Under the pieces are notes generated by a model. It was not told the origin of the DNA and ran no database searches. It saw only the letters and a program-made list of their open reading frames with translations. A stretch of DNA of 18,119 bases from DATKYV01 sp035528275. GTDB taxonomy: Bacteria > Acidobacteriota > Terriglobia > UBA7540. Each line of letters opens with the position of its first letter. The stretch's first letter is position 1. The translations under genes and the position numbers were made by a program. Positions 1 through 6,035 of this stretch are shown here, piece after piece. The stretch covers positions 1 through 18,119 of the forward strand of contig DATKYV010000056.1 of the NCBI GenBank assembly GCA_035528275.1, read 5' to 3'.

Positions 1-1
1 T

Positions 2-493
2 ATGTCCACGACCTCGGGGGACGAATACGGGCCGCAGTTCAAGACCATCGGAGGGGGCCTGCTCGTCCAGACGCCCGACACGCAGGGGGCGAACCCCGCG
101 GAATGGAAGTGCGCCACCGAGCGCCAGCCCACGGAAGAAGAAAAGCGCGCGCTGGTGTTCGGCTGGCGAGTGGTGAAGCACGTGAAGTCCAATGCCATCA
201 TCTTTGCGCGCGACGGGGTGGTGGTGGGCGTGGGCGCGGGCCAGATGAGCCGCGTGGATTCGGTGAAACTCGCCGCCACCAAGGCCCGCGATCTGGGCCA
301 CTCGCTGGAGGGGACCGTGGTCGCCTCGGACGCGTTTTTCCCTTTCCCGGACGGCGTGGAAGAAGCCGCGAAAGCCGGCGCCACGGCGGTGGTGCAGCCG
401 GGGGGCTCGGTGCGCGACGCCGAAGTGGTTGCCGCGGCGAATCGATTGGGCCTCGCCATGCTCTTCACCGGCATCCGCCACTTCCGGCATTAG
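2..493 (+). CDS. purH: Bifunctional AICAR transformylase/IMP cyclohydrolase PurH, C-terminal part (5' end outside window)
   Basis: PurH carries out the last two steps of purine synthesis in the cytoplasm: formylation of AICAR with 10-formyl-THF, then ring closure to IMP. The window holds about the last 163 residues of a protein usually near 520 residues, all from the AICAR transformylase domain. Visible family signatures in order are GGGLLVQ, the RQPTEEE segment, WRVVKHVKSNAI, GAGQMSRVDS, DAFFPFPDG, the QPGGSVRDAEVV block and the terminal FTGIRHFRH. The ATG at position 2 is inside the domain, so the true start lies upstream of the window. The gene ends at TAG 491-493 and converges on the VWFA-related gene, with a shared hairpin terminator between them. 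The frame is intact and the identification is very secure. Confidence 0.97.
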   Translation: MSTTSGDEYGPQFKTIGGGLLVQTPDTQGANPAEWKCATERQPTEEEKRALVFGWRVVKHVKSNAIIFARDGVVVGVGAGQMSRVDSVKLAATKARDLGHSLEGTVVASDAFFPFPDGVEEAAKAGATAVVQPGGSVRDAEVVAAANRLGLAMLFTGIRHFRH

Positions 494-525
494 ACCGATC
501 CAGGGAATTCGAGCTGGAAACAACG

Positions 526-572
526 AAGGCCGCAAGGATGCCCCAAGCGGAGCAGTCTCTTGCGGCCTTTCT
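526..572. terminator. Bidirectional intrinsic terminator between convergent genes
   Basis: An 11-bp perfect inverted repeat (AAGGCCGCAAG at 526-536 with CTTGCGGCCTT at 559-569) encloses a 22-nt loop. It lies between the purH stop and the stop of the convergent VWFA-related gene. On the plus strand it is followed by a short T-rich run (TTTCTCATCT). On the minus strand the tail is only weakly T-rich, so termination there is less certain. Confidence 0.7.
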
Positions 573-592
573 CATCTCAGCTTCGACAGCCT

Positions 593-1708
593 TCAGGATT
601 TCGGGGAGTAGTAACCCTGCCGGGCCACCACACGATACTTGATCTTTTTCCCCTTCTGGTTGGTGATGGTGAGGGTTTTCCCCTGCTCGTCGACAAGGTC
701 CACCCTGAGCTTGTGGAACTTGCCGTCGTTGGAGGGATTGCTGGGAACGAATCCCAGGCTGTATTGCCGGCGAAGCTGGTTCGAAATCTGTTCGTAAATC
801 CCCGGCAGTTCCGCCTCAAAACGCGGGAAGTAGGACTGGCCTCCCGAGTATTTGGCAATGGTGTTCAGCGCATTCCTGGCCTGGAGGCTGGAAATGTTGT
901 CGCCGTACCGCACCGTCATAAACTCCAGGATACTGATGGGGTAGATTGTTGCGTCCGAAGCTTTGGCGATCTTCAACATCTCGCCGTAATTCAGTTTGCT
1001 GAAAGTGTCGTAGCCCGTGCAAATCACCACGATGGCCTTTCGTCCCTGAATGTCCTTCATGCGATCGATGGTAAAAGCCAGGGCATCCCAGAGATTGATC
1101 TCGCTGAACCCGGGAATCCGCAGGGTGTCCAGGGCCTGACGAACCTCGTACCGGTTCTGAGTGAAGTCCTGCAAGATCTGCTGATTCATGTCGAAGGAGA
1201 CCACCGCCACCCAGTCCTTCGGCTCCATGAAGTTGAGGAATTCGTAGGAATCGCGCAAGGCGAGGACGAGAAAAGGCCACCATTTGTTGCTGAATTCGAT
1301 GAGCATACAGACGGTCATCGGCGCTTCCGTGGAGCCGAAGTTCGTAATCGTCTGCGGATTCTCCTCGTCGTACACCTTGAAATGCTTCCGGCCGAGATTC
1401 CCAATGGGATTGTTGTTGTTGTCGAGCACCAACACATCCACATTCACCAGGTTGGTGGCCGTGGAAAGTGTGAAGACCTCGTTGGGGTTGATCTTCTCCG
1501 CTTTCTTGGTCGCGGACTCAATCTTCCGCTCGGATTCCGTCTTCTTGGGAACCAGAACGGTCTCCCCCACTCCCTGGTTCGGCCCACCTGAGTTCGGCTG
1601 CTGATCTTGGGACTGACCAAAAGCTCCACGCGGAAGACTCATCCAGCCCAAAAGGATTGCGGCTAGAATCGAAACTGTCAGCGATTGGAGAAAGCTTGCT
1701 CGTCTCAT
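593..1708 (-). CDS. Secreted VWFA-related domain protein (acidobacterial type)
   Basis: A 371-residue protein with an N-terminal signal peptide (MRRAS, then a hydrophobic stretch at residues 9-27, cleavage probably after AFG). A low-complexity Q/N/K/E-rich linker (about 32-78) and a VWFA-like domain (about 85-310) follow. The N-terminal beta segment (VNVDVLVLDNNNNPIGNL) and the body (VAVVSFD, GRKAIVVICTGYDT, DATIYPISI) match the VWFA-related family common in Acidobacteria. The metal-site motif DxSxS is not canonical: the equivalent position reads EFSNK (138-142), so metal binding may be lost. The start is supported by AGGAG upstream (AGGAGTGACAGGCT before ATG). The gene stands alone, convergent with purH. 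Known members are exported and of unknown function; a protein-binding role in the periplasm or at the surface is inference. Confidence 0.85.
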   Translation of the reverse strand: MRRASFLQSLTVSILAAILLGWMSLPRGAFGQSQDQQPNSGGPNQGVGETVLVPKKTESERKIESATKKAEKINPNEVFTLSTATNLVNVDVLVLDNNNNPIGNLGRKHFKVYDEENPQTITNFGSTEAPMTVCMLIEFSNKWWPFLVLALRDSYEFLNFMEPKDWVAVVSFDMNQQILQDFTQNRYEVRQALDTLRIPGFSEINLWDALAFTIDRMKDIQGRKAIVVICTGYDTFSKLNYGEMLKIAKASDATIYPISILEFMTVRYGDNISSLQARNALNTIAKYSGGQSYFPRFEAELPGIYEQISNQLRRQYSLGFVPSNPSNDGKFHKLRVDLVDEQGKTLTITNQKGKKIKYRVVARQGYYSPKS

Positions 1709-1746
1709 AGCCTGTCACTCCTGACCCTACCGACCTCTATTGCTTA

Positions 1747-1775
1747 ATGATGACACTCAGCCCCTCCAGGGTCAA
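1747..1775 (-). promoter_or_regulatory. Candidate sigma70-type promoter for the VWFA-related gene
   Basis: Read on the minus strand, TTGACC (1770-1775) is followed after 17 nt by CATCAT (1747-1752), about 39 nt upstream of the start codon. The -35 hexamer matches consensus at 5/6 positions and the -10 at 4/6. The spacing is ideal, but the call rests on motif matching only. Confidence 0.35.
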
Positions 1776-2166
1776 CTATGCAGCAAGAAAAAACGCGCCG
1801 GGTACTGTGCGGCATGCGCCGCGTCTTCTCCAGGGATGGGTGGCATCTCAGAATTCGAGGAGATTCGAGAACCCCGGGTGCGCGTGCGCATTGCCAAGCC
1901 GCAGGGCGGAATTCTCATTGGGAGATAGCCGCAGTGGGGAATCCAGGGTCACACATGTCTCTAATCCATTTATTTTCAGTTATTTGAGTTCCAGACGCGC
2001 GGTAGTACCGAAGTACCAAGAAAATACACTTGACTTGATTTCGGGTTATGGCAGAATAAACGCGCCCGTAGAGTAAATAAAGATTATTGACTTCGCGGGC
2101 AAGGTTTTATAGGCTCTCCGACCAGCGAAGTGTCCCGAGACCGGGACCAATGCTGGAGGAGAGCTT
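1776..2166. other. Non-coding divergent spacer
   Basis: This 391-bp stretch lies between divergently transcribed genes. Short open frames occur in several frames, but none has a ribosome-binding site, a recognisable domain or convincing codon use. Its right third is visibly AT-richer than its surroundings and holds the promoter-like elements listed separately. I see no tRNA, no long inverted repeat and no mobile-element end. Confidence 0.6.
2030..2057 (+). promoter_or_regulatory. Candidate upstream promoter for the repeat-protein gene
   Basis: TTGACT (2030-2035) is followed after 16 nt by CAGAAT (2052-2057), in an AT-rich stretch about 110 nt upstream of the repeat-protein start. A second candidate, TTGACT (2087-2092) with TATAGG (2108-2113), has a short 15-nt spacer and lies closer to the gene. 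Either or both could drive the 2167-3718 cluster. Confidence 0.3.
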
Positions 2167-2418
2167 ATGAAGAACTACGTTTTGACGTTTATGCTGGCGC
2201 TGCTGGTGGTTTTGAGCAGCGTGGGTTTGCGCCGCAGTGTTGCGGCAATTGGTGGTTCGCCGGTTCCGTTACCTCCTGCGGCCACTGGAATTGGTGGATC
2301 ACCGGTTCCGTTGCCGCCTGCAGCTACGGCCATCGGTGGTTCGCCTGTCCCCTTGCCGCCAAGTGCGAATGGGATTGGTGGTTCCCCCGTTCCGTTGCCG
2401 CCCCCACAGGCCCGCTAG
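2167..2418 (+). CDS. Small secreted protein with four IGGSPVPLPP repeats
   Basis: An 83-residue protein not assignable to a family I know. Residues 1-21 form a typical Sec signal (MKN, then a hydrophobic run to about residue 20, then RRSVAA). Nearly all of the mature part is four 14-residue repeats of the form (A/G)IGGSPVPLPPxxx, followed by a terminal Arg. The start is well supported: GGAGGAG lies 5 nt before the ATG. The repeats differ mostly at synonymous or spacer positions, which suggests selection on the peptide. It is the first gene of a probable cluster with two membrane-protein genes (67 nt and 12 nt gaps). The Gly/Pro-rich, Cys-free composition suggests an extended or polyproline-like secreted or surface peptide. 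Any function is unknown. Confidence 0.75.
   Translation: MKNYVLTFMLALLVVLSSVGLRRSVAAIGGSPVPLPPAATGIGGSPVPLPPAATAIGGSPVPLPPSANGIGGSPVPLPPPQAR
2245..2412 (+). repeat. Four tandem 42-bp coding repeats
   Basis: The units are 2245-2286, 2287-2328, 2329-2370 and 2371-2412, each encoding (A/G)IGGSPVPLPP plus three variable residues. The core ATTGGTGGTTC...CCGGTTCCGTTGCCGCC is retained in all four with scattered substitutions. The array is in frame, so gain or loss of a unit would keep the reading frame. Confidence 0.9.
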
Positions 2419-2485
2419 CCTTCGCCATGTCACCTGAGCGACCTGGAGAAGGGCCGGCGGGTTTCTGGGCGTCTTCAGGTTGCTT

Positions 2486-3229
2486 ATGGTTGACTGGATA
2501 GGGAAGTACGGACTGAGCCCGATGATCTACCTCATCGAGGTAGGCCTGCTCGGGTTCCTGATCCTCCGGGGACACGCCCGGCGGCTGATCAGTATTCTTC
2601 TTTACTTGGCTAGCCTTCTCGCTCTCGACGGGATTGCACGACCTTACGTTTGGGCCCGGTACGGTTTATCCTCGAGAGAGTACGCCTATTTCTTCTGGGT
2701 TAGCGACGTTGCATTGACGCTCGCCGCCTTTGTTCTGGTGTGTGCGCTCTTCCGTCGTGCCTGCCAACATCTGGAAAAGAGGATGTGGCACGACGTGCGT
2801 CGTCTGCTAACGCTCGTGTTTTTCCTCGTCTTGGGAATCTCATACCTTGTCCTAAGTCAGAATTTCAAGAACCTGTTCAGCCAATTCATCATCGAGTTCC
2901 AACAGAACCTCTATTTCACTTGCCTGGTTCTGATTACCTTGCTCTATGTCCTGATGCAGAAGGTCGAGCCCGTGGATGATGAGTTGACGCTGCTGGTGTC
3001 TGGAATGGGAATCCAATTCGCCGGGCCCGCCGCCAGTTTGGCGCTCCTTCGTCTGGCTCCCGAAGAAGGGATTGCACGCTTCCTGGCCACCTACGTGGGG
3101 CCGCTGTGCACCCTGGGCATGCTGCTGATCTGGTTCTACGCGGTCGCCCAAACACCGAAGTCCATCGCCGTTCACGGCCTCGGAAGGAAAGATCCCGAAC
3201 TTGCCGAGGCCGTGGCCCGCGAGGCTTGA
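2486..3229 (+). CDS. Seven-helix integral membrane protein, function unknown
   Basis: A 247-residue protein with about seven predicted hydrophobic helices (roughly residues 12-28, 33-48, 65-85, 100-118, 133-148, 157-175 and 187-207). A short charged C-terminal tail rich in E, A and R follows. I do not recognise a family motif, and it has no histidine-kinase, transporter or peptidase signature. The ATG at 2486 was chosen over the TTG two codons upstream; the ribosome-binding site is weak (CAGGT). It follows the repeat-peptide gene by 67 nt and precedes the next membrane-protein gene by only 12 nt, so the last two are very probably co-transcribed. A role in export, sensing or anchoring of the repeat peptide is possible but only inferred from position. 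Confidence 0.75.
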   Translation: MVDWIGKYGLSPMIYLIEVGLLGFLILRGHARRLISILLYLASLLALDGIARPYVWARYGLSSREYAYFFWVSDVALTLAAFVLVCALFRRACQHLEKRMWHDVRRLLTLVFFLVLGISYLVLSQNFKNLFSQFIIEFQQNLYFTCLVLITLLYVLMQKVEPVDDELTLLVSGMGIQFAGPAASLALLRLAPEEGIARFLATYVGPLCTLGMLLIWFYAVAQTPKSIAVHGLGRKDPELAEAVAREA

Positions 3230-3241
3230 GAGAGGATGGTC

Positions 3242-3718
3242 ATGATCGTTGCATCTTTGATTCTGATTATCTCCACGGGGCTGTTCTTCTTCTATTTCCA
3301 GGTGACGTGCCAGCGCATCCTGCGGCGGAGATTCGAGAGGGATTACTTCCTTTCCATCGTCAACGCCAACCGGCTGGAGTTCCCGGCGGTGCGCAAGGCC
3401 CTCGAGGATTTCGACGCGCCGGTGGACTATCCTCGGGTGCGCATGACCCTCAAATGCGACTACCTGGCGTTGAGTTACCTGCTCAAGAACGCCGCCAACG
3501 TGGACCAGCGATACACGCGCGAGGAGCGGCTGTTGATGCTCTATTTCCGCGTTGTCTTTTTCTTCCTGGGTCTTCGCCACGCGCTGAAATTGGGTGAGAA
3601 GTCCGCGATTATCAATCTCACCGCGATTCTCCAGTATTTCGCCAACGTCGTGGGGAAGAGGGTGACCACGGTCCGTTTCGGGAATCTGGCTGCCTCCGAT
3701 TATCTTCTTAGCCTTTAA
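3242..3718 (+). CDS. Single-pass membrane protein, function unknown
   Basis: A 158-residue protein with one N-terminal hydrophobic helix (about residues 1-20, MIVASLILIISTG then aromatic residues). A basic stop-transfer sequence (RILRRRF) follows, then a mainly helical cytosolic domain (LEFPAVRKALEDFD, CDYLALSYLLKNAA, EERLLMLYFRVVFFFLGLRHAL). The ATG at 3242 is preferred to the one at 3236 because the GAGAGG box is directly against the latter but about 6 nt from the former. It starts 12 nt after the upstream membrane-protein gene and is probably translated from the same mRNA. No known domain was recognised, and the pair may be specific to this phylum. Confidence 0.75.
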   Translation: MIVASLILIISTGLFFFYFQVTCQRILRRRFERDYFLSIVNANRLEFPAVRKALEDFDAPVDYPRVRMTLKCDYLALSYLLKNAANVDQRYTREERLLMLYFRVVFFFLGLRHALKLGEKSAIINLTAILQYFANVVGKRVTTVRFGNLAASDYLLSL

Positions 3719-3793
3719 CCTTTTCTTCCGGCAACAATTTCTTTTGACCGGGAGTATGTTTTTCCTGTCCGCCGCCCGCTATACTCCCCTTGA

Positions 3794-4015
3794 ATGCCAC
3801 CTGCCTTGAAGAGGTCGCCGACCGCGTCGGATTCGCGGCGTGCCCGGATCGTCTGCACGCTCGGCCCGGCCAGTGAAAACCCCGAAATCCTGGCCGGCCT
3901 TCTGGACGCCGGGATGGATGTGGCCCGCCTGAACTTCTCCCACGGCACACCTCGTGAGCAGGTCCGGAGGATGCGCCTGCTGCGCCGCCTGACGCGTGAA
4001 CGCGGCAAGTCCGTC
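3794..4015 (+). pseudogene. Truncated pyruvate kinase, N-terminal ~74 codons only
   Basis: The frame from ATG 3794 encodes RRARIVCTLGPASENPEIL, then GLLDAGMDVARLNFSHG and RRLTRERGKSV. This is the unmistakable start of pyruvate kinase, the glycolytic enzyme of about 470-590 residues that makes ATP and pyruvate from PEP. The cation-site segment RLNFSHG is intact. Directly after GKSV (near 4015), where LQDLQGPKIR is expected, the similarity stops and the frame runs into unrelated sequence up to TAG at 4106-4108. The A domain, B lid and effector domain are missing, so no active enzyme can result. A TATACT box at 3780-3785 lies just upstream, so a 104-residue chimeric product could still be made. 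An intact copy elsewhere in the genome is likely. Confidence 0.85.
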
Positions 4016-4161
4016 GAGCTTCGCCGCGGCAGCGAGCCAGACTCCAACGTTCTCGCGGAGGGGGCGGCGGATGTATATTGCCAGAGGTTCGAGTTACCGC
4101 GGCGGTAGTCACCGTCGAGGGCCTGAGAACTGATTTTGATCGAGACGAAAATCATCCCTTT

Positions 4162-4630
4162 CTACGGGCGCGAGCCGATTCGCAGTCGGATATCGAGGGT
4201 TCCTGGATTGTTCGCGGAAAGCCCAGTGAGGCCGTCACAATACTCCAGGGCATTCGCCACAAACTCGGCGCCGGAGTTCGCGTCGAGTACGCCAAGGGGC
4301 CGGACTTCAAGCGCGACATCCCTTCACCCTTCGATGCCTTTATGAACCGCCCTCAATCTCCTCCGCAGACTCGCGAGCAAATAGAAGAAGCGCTCAACCA
4401 ATCCGTGGAAGCGGCGCGGTGCTCGGACGTGGGCGTGATGTTTCTTGGTCAGTTGGCGCACATGAGCGGTGAGGAAGCGTCGCACTCTTCGCTCAACCTG
4501 CCCGCGAAACAAGAGCAGCTCCTGGAGCCCGCAGGAGAAGAAGTGGGTACAGGAAGCGGCCGACTTCGACCTTTGGGTGGGCGAGGACTCCACCGCGACG
4601 ACGCACTCGATATTCAAAGTCAATCCCTAA
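4162..4630 (+). pseudogene. Broken GH3 beta-glucosidase remnant with internal deletion and frame change
   Basis: Two separated pieces of a glycoside hydrolase family 3 enzyme are visible. The first (about 4162-4530) reads ADSQSDIEGSW, RGKPSEAVTILQGIR, YAKGPDF, then ARCSDVGVMFLGQLAHMSGEE and SSLNLPAKQEQLLE, the start of the GH3 C-terminal domain. The second (about 4535-4630, shifted by one frame) reads KKWVQEAADFDLWVGEDS and ends FKVNP with TAA at 4628-4630. This is the end of the fibronectin III-like domain. The catalytic N-terminal barrel and some 150-200 residues between the two pieces are missing. It cannot encode an active enzyme. It directly follows the pyruvate kinase fragment, so two or more deletions have collapsed this region. 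Family assignment is confident; exact edges are approximate. Confidence 0.8.
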
Positions 4631-4788
4631 GCAGCCGCATCGACCTACACCAATTTCCGGGGCGCGCAAACAACAGAGGAGACCGGCACCCTCACGGTTG
4701 ACTTCCCTGCTATTCGGGTGTATGAAGCTCTCGTCCGAAGATTCCCCCCTCGCGCGTTGCGCGCTCAATTCTCCCGGGTGGGTCAACC

Positions 4789-5031
4789 ATGAAGACCGCC
4801 CTGCGCGTTGCCGCTCTCGTCCTCACCGCAATCATTGGCCTATGGGCACTCGGCCACGGCATCGCCCTCGCTGGGGCGGTGCGCATCAATCCTGAAGAAC
4901 ACGAGAATATGTTGCGCTACCTCGTGGAGGGCAGCGTCTTTATCGCCGGCGGTGTCTCCGTGCTCTCCTTGGCTATCCAGCAACTCTACTGCTGGCGCAC
5001 GCACCGCAAGGGCAGCGGGTTGCTCTGTTGA
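4789..5031 (+). CDS. Small two-helix membrane protein, hypothetical
   Basis: An 80-residue open frame with two hydrophobic segments (about residues 4-30 and 47-66), separated by a polar stretch (RINPEEHENMLRYL) and ending in a basic tail (YCWRTHRKGSGLLC). The composition and helix pattern are typical of a real small inner-membrane protein. Support for the start is modest: GGGTGGGT precedes the ATG by a few nt. No family is recognised. It lies immediately after the pseudogene block and could itself be a relic. Confidence 0.45.
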   Translation: MKTALRVAALVLTAIIGLWALGHGIALAGAVRINPEEHENMLRYLVEGSVFIAGGVSVLSLAIQQLYCWRTHRKGSGLLC

Positions 5032-5211
5032 CTGCCGGCGACTGAACCATCCGCCGACCGATTCCTGCCCGCCCGCAGCACGTGAGATCCTTTTCCCCCC
5101 ATGTCTTGAACCCGATAGACCTCGCCGGAGGGGGAACATGCCCGCCGCGGAATCCCCAGGGGGCCGGGCGAATCAAATCCTCATCGATTGACGGACATCG
5201 CAAGGTCTCGG

Positions 5212-5227
5212 TCCGCCAGTTGGCGGA
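5212..5227. repeat. Short perfect hairpin downstream of the Dph6-like gene
   Basis: TCCGCCA (5212-5218) and TGGCGGA (5221-5227) form a 7-bp stem with almost no loop, 55 nt beyond the stop of the minus-strand Dph6-like gene. There is no T tract, so it is either a REP-like element or a weak end-of-message hairpin. Otherwise 5032-5282 shows no gene. Confidence 0.4.
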
Positions 5228-5282
5228 TTGTGGTTACTCCTCGCCGCATTAGGCCGAACAAGTTGGAACGGCACTAGAGGCA

Positions 5283-5987
5283 TCAACGGGACGACCCCTC
5301 TGCCGTAATTTGCTCCTCAGGAATCAAGTCGCAAAACCAGAACGAATCTCTCAGAACCACTTCTCCCGGAGAGAATGCGATCTCTCTTTTGAAGATCGGC
5401 CCTCCGAACACGAACGAGTGGAACTCTCCGTTTTCGCCGCAAGGATCAACATTCGCCGGGAGATCGCGGAGGAAGTCTTCATCGATATGTCTCCCCGCGA
5501 ATGATGGCGCGAGACACTTCGGGTCGAGGCAGGTGACGACAGCCTTGAAACCCAGGTGAATAAACGTTCGGCTCAGCTCACTCGTTTCCCGCTTCCAGAT
5601 TGGGAAAAGGCCGCGCATTCCGATTCTGGCCAGATTCTCTTCCCTGTATTTCCGCAGGTCTTCCAGGAAAATGTCACCGAAGGCCACCGCGCGAACGCCC
5701 TGCTCCTTGTGCTTCGTCAAAACCCTCTTCATTTCAAACTCGTAAGCTTCGTTGTGCGCCTTCTGAGGTATGACGACCTTCTCGAGCGGCAAGCCGAGAG
5801 ATTCCGCCTGCCGCTCGAGCAAGCCTCTTCGCACGCCGTGCATGCTGATCCTGTCGTATCCCTCGGTGATGGTGGTCAGGAGGGCGGCGATCTCGAAATT
5901 CGGATTCTTCCGAATCCCGTGGAGCGTCATCGCGCTGTCCTTCCCGCCGCTCCACGAAAGAAGAATTTCTTCGGCCAAGATGGACAC
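5283..5987 (-). CDS. Dph6/COG2102-type PP-loop ATPase (annotated as diphthine-ammonia ligase family)
   Basis: A 234-residue member of the adenine-nucleotide alpha-hydrolase superfamily. The ATP pyrophosphatase P-loop SGGKDS is at residues 13-18, the ligase-family signature DPCGENGEFHSF at 181-192, and TCLDPKCLAPSFAGRHID at 152-169. Archaeal and eukaryotic Dph6 amidates diphthine on EF-2. Bacteria do not make diphthamide, so the bacterial substrate is unknown. The start is GTG (5985-5987) with only a weak ribosome-binding site. It lies 48 nt downstream of the BtuB-like receptor gene on the same strand, with no terminator between them, so it should fall under the same cobalamin riboswitch. A role in handling B12 or its precursors after uptake is inferred from this linkage, not shown by sequence. 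Confidence 0.85.
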   Translation of the reverse strand: MSILAEEILLSWSGGKDSAMTLHGIRKNPNFEIAALLTTITEGYDRISMHGVRRGLLERQAESLGLPLEKVVIPQKAHNEAYEFEMKRVLTKHKEQGVRAVAFGDIFLEDLRKYREENLARIGMRGLFPIWKRETSELSRTFIHLGFKAVVTCLDPKCLAPSFAGRHIDEDFLRDLPANVDPCGENGEFHSFVFGGPIFKREIAFSPGEVVLRDSFWFCDLIPEEQITAEGSSR

Positions 5988-6035
5988 TCTCTGTTCAGGC
6001 GCAGCGCCAAGCAGATTCTCGCTGCGCGAAAATGA

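Noticed and set aside
560..1591. A long plus-strand open frame opposite the VWFA-related gene
   Set aside because: It is antisense to a gene with signal peptide, good ribosome-binding site and recognised domain; its own product has no domain and looks like a GC-driven mirror frame.
1740..2076. Several short open frames in the divergent spacer
   Set aside because: They overlap in different frames, lack ribosome-binding sites and have no protein-like composition; the region fits a promoter spacer better.
2245..2412. Tandem repeats considered as a CRISPR array or minisatellite
   Set aside because: The units are directly abutting with no unique spacers, stay in frame with a signal-peptide gene and conserve the peptide, so they are coding repeats.
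2852..3580. Minus-strand open frame opposite the two membrane-protein genes
   Set aside because: Polar mirror of hydrophobic helices; the plus-strand frames show clear transmembrane patterns and tight spacing.
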